From Candidatus Pacearchaeota archaeon (lineage in GTDB: Archaea; Nanobdellota; Nanobdellia; Pacearchaeales; GW2011-AR1): 14,235 nucleotides of DNA. The stretch's first letter is position 1; each line of letters starts with the position of its first letter. Where the stretch lies: positions 1 through 14,235 of the forward strand of contig JAGVXJ010000073.1 of the NCBI GenBank assembly GCA_018303895.1, read 5' to 3'. The notes under the pieces were generated by a model. It was not told the DNA's origin. It searched no databases and saw only the letters and a program-made list of their open reading frames with translations. Of this stretch, positions 12,376 to 14,235 are shown piece after piece. A program made the position numbers and the translations under genes.

Positions 12376-13914
12376 ATGGAGAAGGTCATAATAGACGGCT
12401 CAAGTCTTACGATTGACCAAGTTGTCGCCGTTGCGAGAGATTTTGCATTAGTTGAGTTGTCTCCATCTTGCATCGGAAAAATATTAGCTTCTAGAAAAAT
12501 TGTCGACGACCTTGTAGAAAAAGGTTCGGCAGTTTATGGTCTAACTACTGGTTTCGGTTCTTTCAAAGATGTTGCAATCAACAAAGATCAAACCGCAGAA
12601 TTGCAAAAAAATCTTATCATGAGCCACGCTGTTGGCGTCGGAGAACCATTCCCAGAAGAGATAGTTCGCGCGGCAATTTTAATTCGTGTCAATTCAGTTA
12701 TTCGAGGACATTCGGGAGTTAGAGTTGATACAGTAAATACTCTTTTAGAAATGCTTAACAAAAAAATTTATCCATTCGTTCCTCAACAAGGTTCAGTCGG
12801 TTCAAGTGGTGACCTCGCGCCGTTATCTCACATGTTACTAGTTTTAATTGGAATGGGCGAAGTATTTGTCGACGGAAAATTAATTTCCGGAAGAGAAGCT
12901 ATGGAAAAAAAAGAAATTGTTCCAGTAATTTTAAGTTCAAAAGAAGGTTTAGCTTTGAATAACGGAACTGCGTTCATGACGGCGATTGGTGCTTTGGCTG
13001 TTTATGATTCTATGAACCTGTTAAAAATTGCTGATGTAAGTTTAAGTTTAACTCTTGAAGCTTTGACTGGAATAATTTCTGCATTCGATGAAAGAGTAAT
13101 TTCCACACGCCCACATGAAGGCCAAATTTTGTGCGCGAGAAATGTAAGAAAAGTTTGTGACGGAAGCACGTTGATAAAAAAATCAGGAGAAACTTGTCGG
13201 GTTCAGGATTCTTACAGCATAAGATGTTCTCCGCAAGTTCATGGCGCATGTCGAGAAGCAATAAAATATGTGAAGAAAATTATTGAGACTGAATTAAATT
13301 CTACTACCGACAATCCCTTAATCATTGGAGAAAACGAAGCAATCTCTTGTGGGAATTTTCATGGCGAACCCGTCGCTATAGCAATGGATACTTTAGGAAT
13401 TGCAATTTCTGAAATAGGTTCAATCTCTGAGAGAAGGATTGCAAAAATGATTGACCCGTCGACAAATAATGGTTTGCCTGGATTTTTAATAAAAAAAGAA
13501 TTCGCCGGTTTGAACTCTGGATTTTTAATGCCACAGTATACTGCGGCTGCTTTGGTTTCAGAAAATAAAGTTCTTGCTCACCCAGCAAGTGTTGATTCAA
13601 TTCCCACGTCGGCAAATCAGGAAGACCATGTGAGCATGGGAACAATTGCGTCGAGAAAAGCCCGCGAGATTATAAAAAATGTCCAGAATGTCGTCGCGAT
13701 AGAAATAATGAATTCAGTGCAAGGAATTGATTTAAGGGAAAAATATACTATTCTTGGAAAAGGAACTTCAGAAGCATATAATTTCATAAGAAAACATGTT
13801 TTGTTTTATGAAAAAGATAGAGTTATTCACAAGGATATGATTAAGATAACTGAACTAATAAAAAGCACAGAAATTCTCAAAGTTGTAGAATCTGTCGTCG
13901 GAAGACTGGATTAA
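12376..13914 (+). CDS. hutH: Histidine ammonia-lyase (MIO enzyme)
   Basis: A 512-residue lyase converting L-histidine to urocanate and ammonia. The family residues fall at nearly the same numbers as in the Pseudomonas putida enzyme: Y54 in VYGLTTGFG, H84 in NLIMSHAVG, N196 in ALNNGT, Q277, Y280 and R283 in VQDSYSIRCSPQVHG, and E416 in SANQEDHVSM. The electrophilic MIO cofactor forms from three residues that are normally Ala-Ser-Gly; here they are Ser-Ser-Gly (143-145, GSVGSSGDLAPLSH). Ser-Ser-Gly and Thr-Ser-Gly variants are known in the superfamily, so activity is likely kept. H84 favours histidine over phenylalanine or tyrosine as substrate. No hutU or hutI lies in the window, so the rest of histidine degradation is not seen here. 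Length is typical. The end overlaps the convergent acetyltransferase gene by four bases. Confidence 0.92.
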   Translation: MEKVIIDGSSLTIDQVVAVARDFALVELSPSCIGKILASRKIVDDLVEKGSAVYGLTTGFGSFKDVAINKDQTAELQKNLIMSHAVGVGEPFPEEIVRAAILIRVNSVIRGHSGVRVDTVNTLLEMLNKKIYPFVPQQGSVGSSGDLAPLSHMLLVLIGMGEVFVDGKLISGREAMEKKEIVPVILSSKEGLALNNGTAFMTAIGALAVYDSMNLLKIADVSLSLTLEALTGIISAFDERVISTRPHEGQILCARNVRKVCDGSTLIKKSGETCRVQDSYSIRCSPQVHGACREAIKYVKKIIETELNSTTDNPLIIGENEAISCGNFHGEPVAIAMDTLGIAISEIGSISERRIAKMIDPSTNNGLPGFLIKKEFAGLNSGFLMPQYTAAALVSENKVLAHPASVDSIPTSANQEDHVSMGTIASRKAREIIKNVQNVVAIEIMNSVQGIDLREKYTILGKGTSEAYNFIRKHVLFYEKDRVIHKDMIKITELIKSTEILKVVESVVGRLD

Positions 13915-14235
13915 TCCAAATAATTTTCTAATATTAAAGTATAATCTTTGAATCCATTTTTGTGATAAAATTTTATTGCTTTTTTGTTTGGTGCTGAAGT
14001 TTGAACTTTTATTACTTTAAATTTTTTCTTTTTACACCACTTGGCAAATTCATTATAAAGTTCTGTTCCTATACTTTCTCCCCGGTATTCTTCTAAAACG
14101 AGAGTGTTGTAAAGTTCCGCAACAGGGGGTAAATGTCTGTAATTCTCGCTAGTACTAATTCCACCTGCAAGGTAACCAACTATTTCTCCATTAATTTCGG
14201 CAACAAAAGCACATTTATCCTGATCAATCAAAACA
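13911..14235 (-). CDS. GNAT-family N-acetyltransferase, partial (N-terminus beyond window)
   Basis: The frame is open from its stop at 13911 to the window edge, and the visible 107 residues lack the usual first strand and helix, so the start lies to the right. AEINGEIVGYLAGG is the second and third strands. ELYNTLVLEEYRGESIGTEL contains the acetyl-CoA-binding motif (R/Q)xxGxG/A in the form RGESIG. IKVQTSAPNKKAIKFYHKNGF is the conserved late region with the asparagine and FYxKNGF. The protein transfers an acetyl group from acetyl-CoA to an unknown amine, possibly a protein N-terminus or a small molecule. A TTG near the edge could be read as a start but would truncate the fold. Confidence 0.8.
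   Translation of the reverse strand, partial: VLIDQDKCAFVAEINGEIVGYLAGGISTSENYRHLPPVAELYNTLVLEEYRGESIGTELYNEFAKWCKKKKFKVIKVQTSAPNKKAIKFYHKNGFKDYTLILENYLD

Noticed and set aside
1..14235. CRISPR array, tRNA or rRNA gene, insertion sequence
   Set aside because: No regularly spaced direct repeats, no tRNA-like folds or rRNA cores, and no transposase motif were seen on either strand.

Overview
The window looks like chromosomal DNA of an AT-rich archaeon, most likely a DPANN lineage of the Woesearchaeota/Pacearchaeota kind. The reasons are the archaeal-type ribosomal stalk genes (uL1, uL10/P0, P1/aL12), an archaeal/eukaryal eL40 gene, an XPD-like helicase, a TATA-like box about 26 bases before many start codons (leaderless transcripts), and a diversity-generating retroelement (DGR) whose target protein resembles, from memory, proteins common in those lineages. 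Lineage is inferred; no rRNA gene is present.

Left end (1-2700): a partial winged-helix regulator reads leftward off the edge. It is divergent from a small membrane-anchored protein that has an unusually strong Shine-Dalgarno site. An XPD/DinG-like iron-sulfur helicase follows on the minus strand.

Centre-left (2770-5310): the most notable part, a DGR. Its order is target gene (2915-3733, variable repeat VR at 3484-3583), a 238-base non-coding spacer, template repeat TR at 3972-4068, and the reverse transcriptase at 4096-5233. VR and TR differ at about 19 positions, 18 of which are A in the TR. The reverse transcriptase carries the DGR-type LGNLTSQ motif and a YVDD active site, but its frame is broken by a run of 11 G. 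Removing one G restores a full-length enzyme, so the element may be switched on and off by slippage, or may be recently inactivated. Two strong hairpins separate it from the convergent ribosomal cluster.

Centre (5345-7890, minus strand): uL1, uL10 and P1 stalk genes, with structured intergenic RNA, a possible 30-residue ORF between uL10 and P1, and an upstream hypothetical gene. uL11, often the first gene of this cluster, is not in the window.

Right half (7987-14235): two overlapping cupin genes; a small Rossmann-like hypothetical gene; two small tandem paralogues; a site-2 type M50 membrane protease; a hypothetical protein and eL40 on the same strand; then a complete histidine ammonia-lyase whose cofactor-forming tripeptide reads Ser-Ser-Gly, convergent with a partial GNAT acetyltransferase.

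A family of roughly 48-base palindromes bounded by GAGAAGTTT and AAACTTCTC sits in at least three intergenic regions (near 2770, 7510-7607 and 9922). No intergenic stretch exceeds 300 bases.
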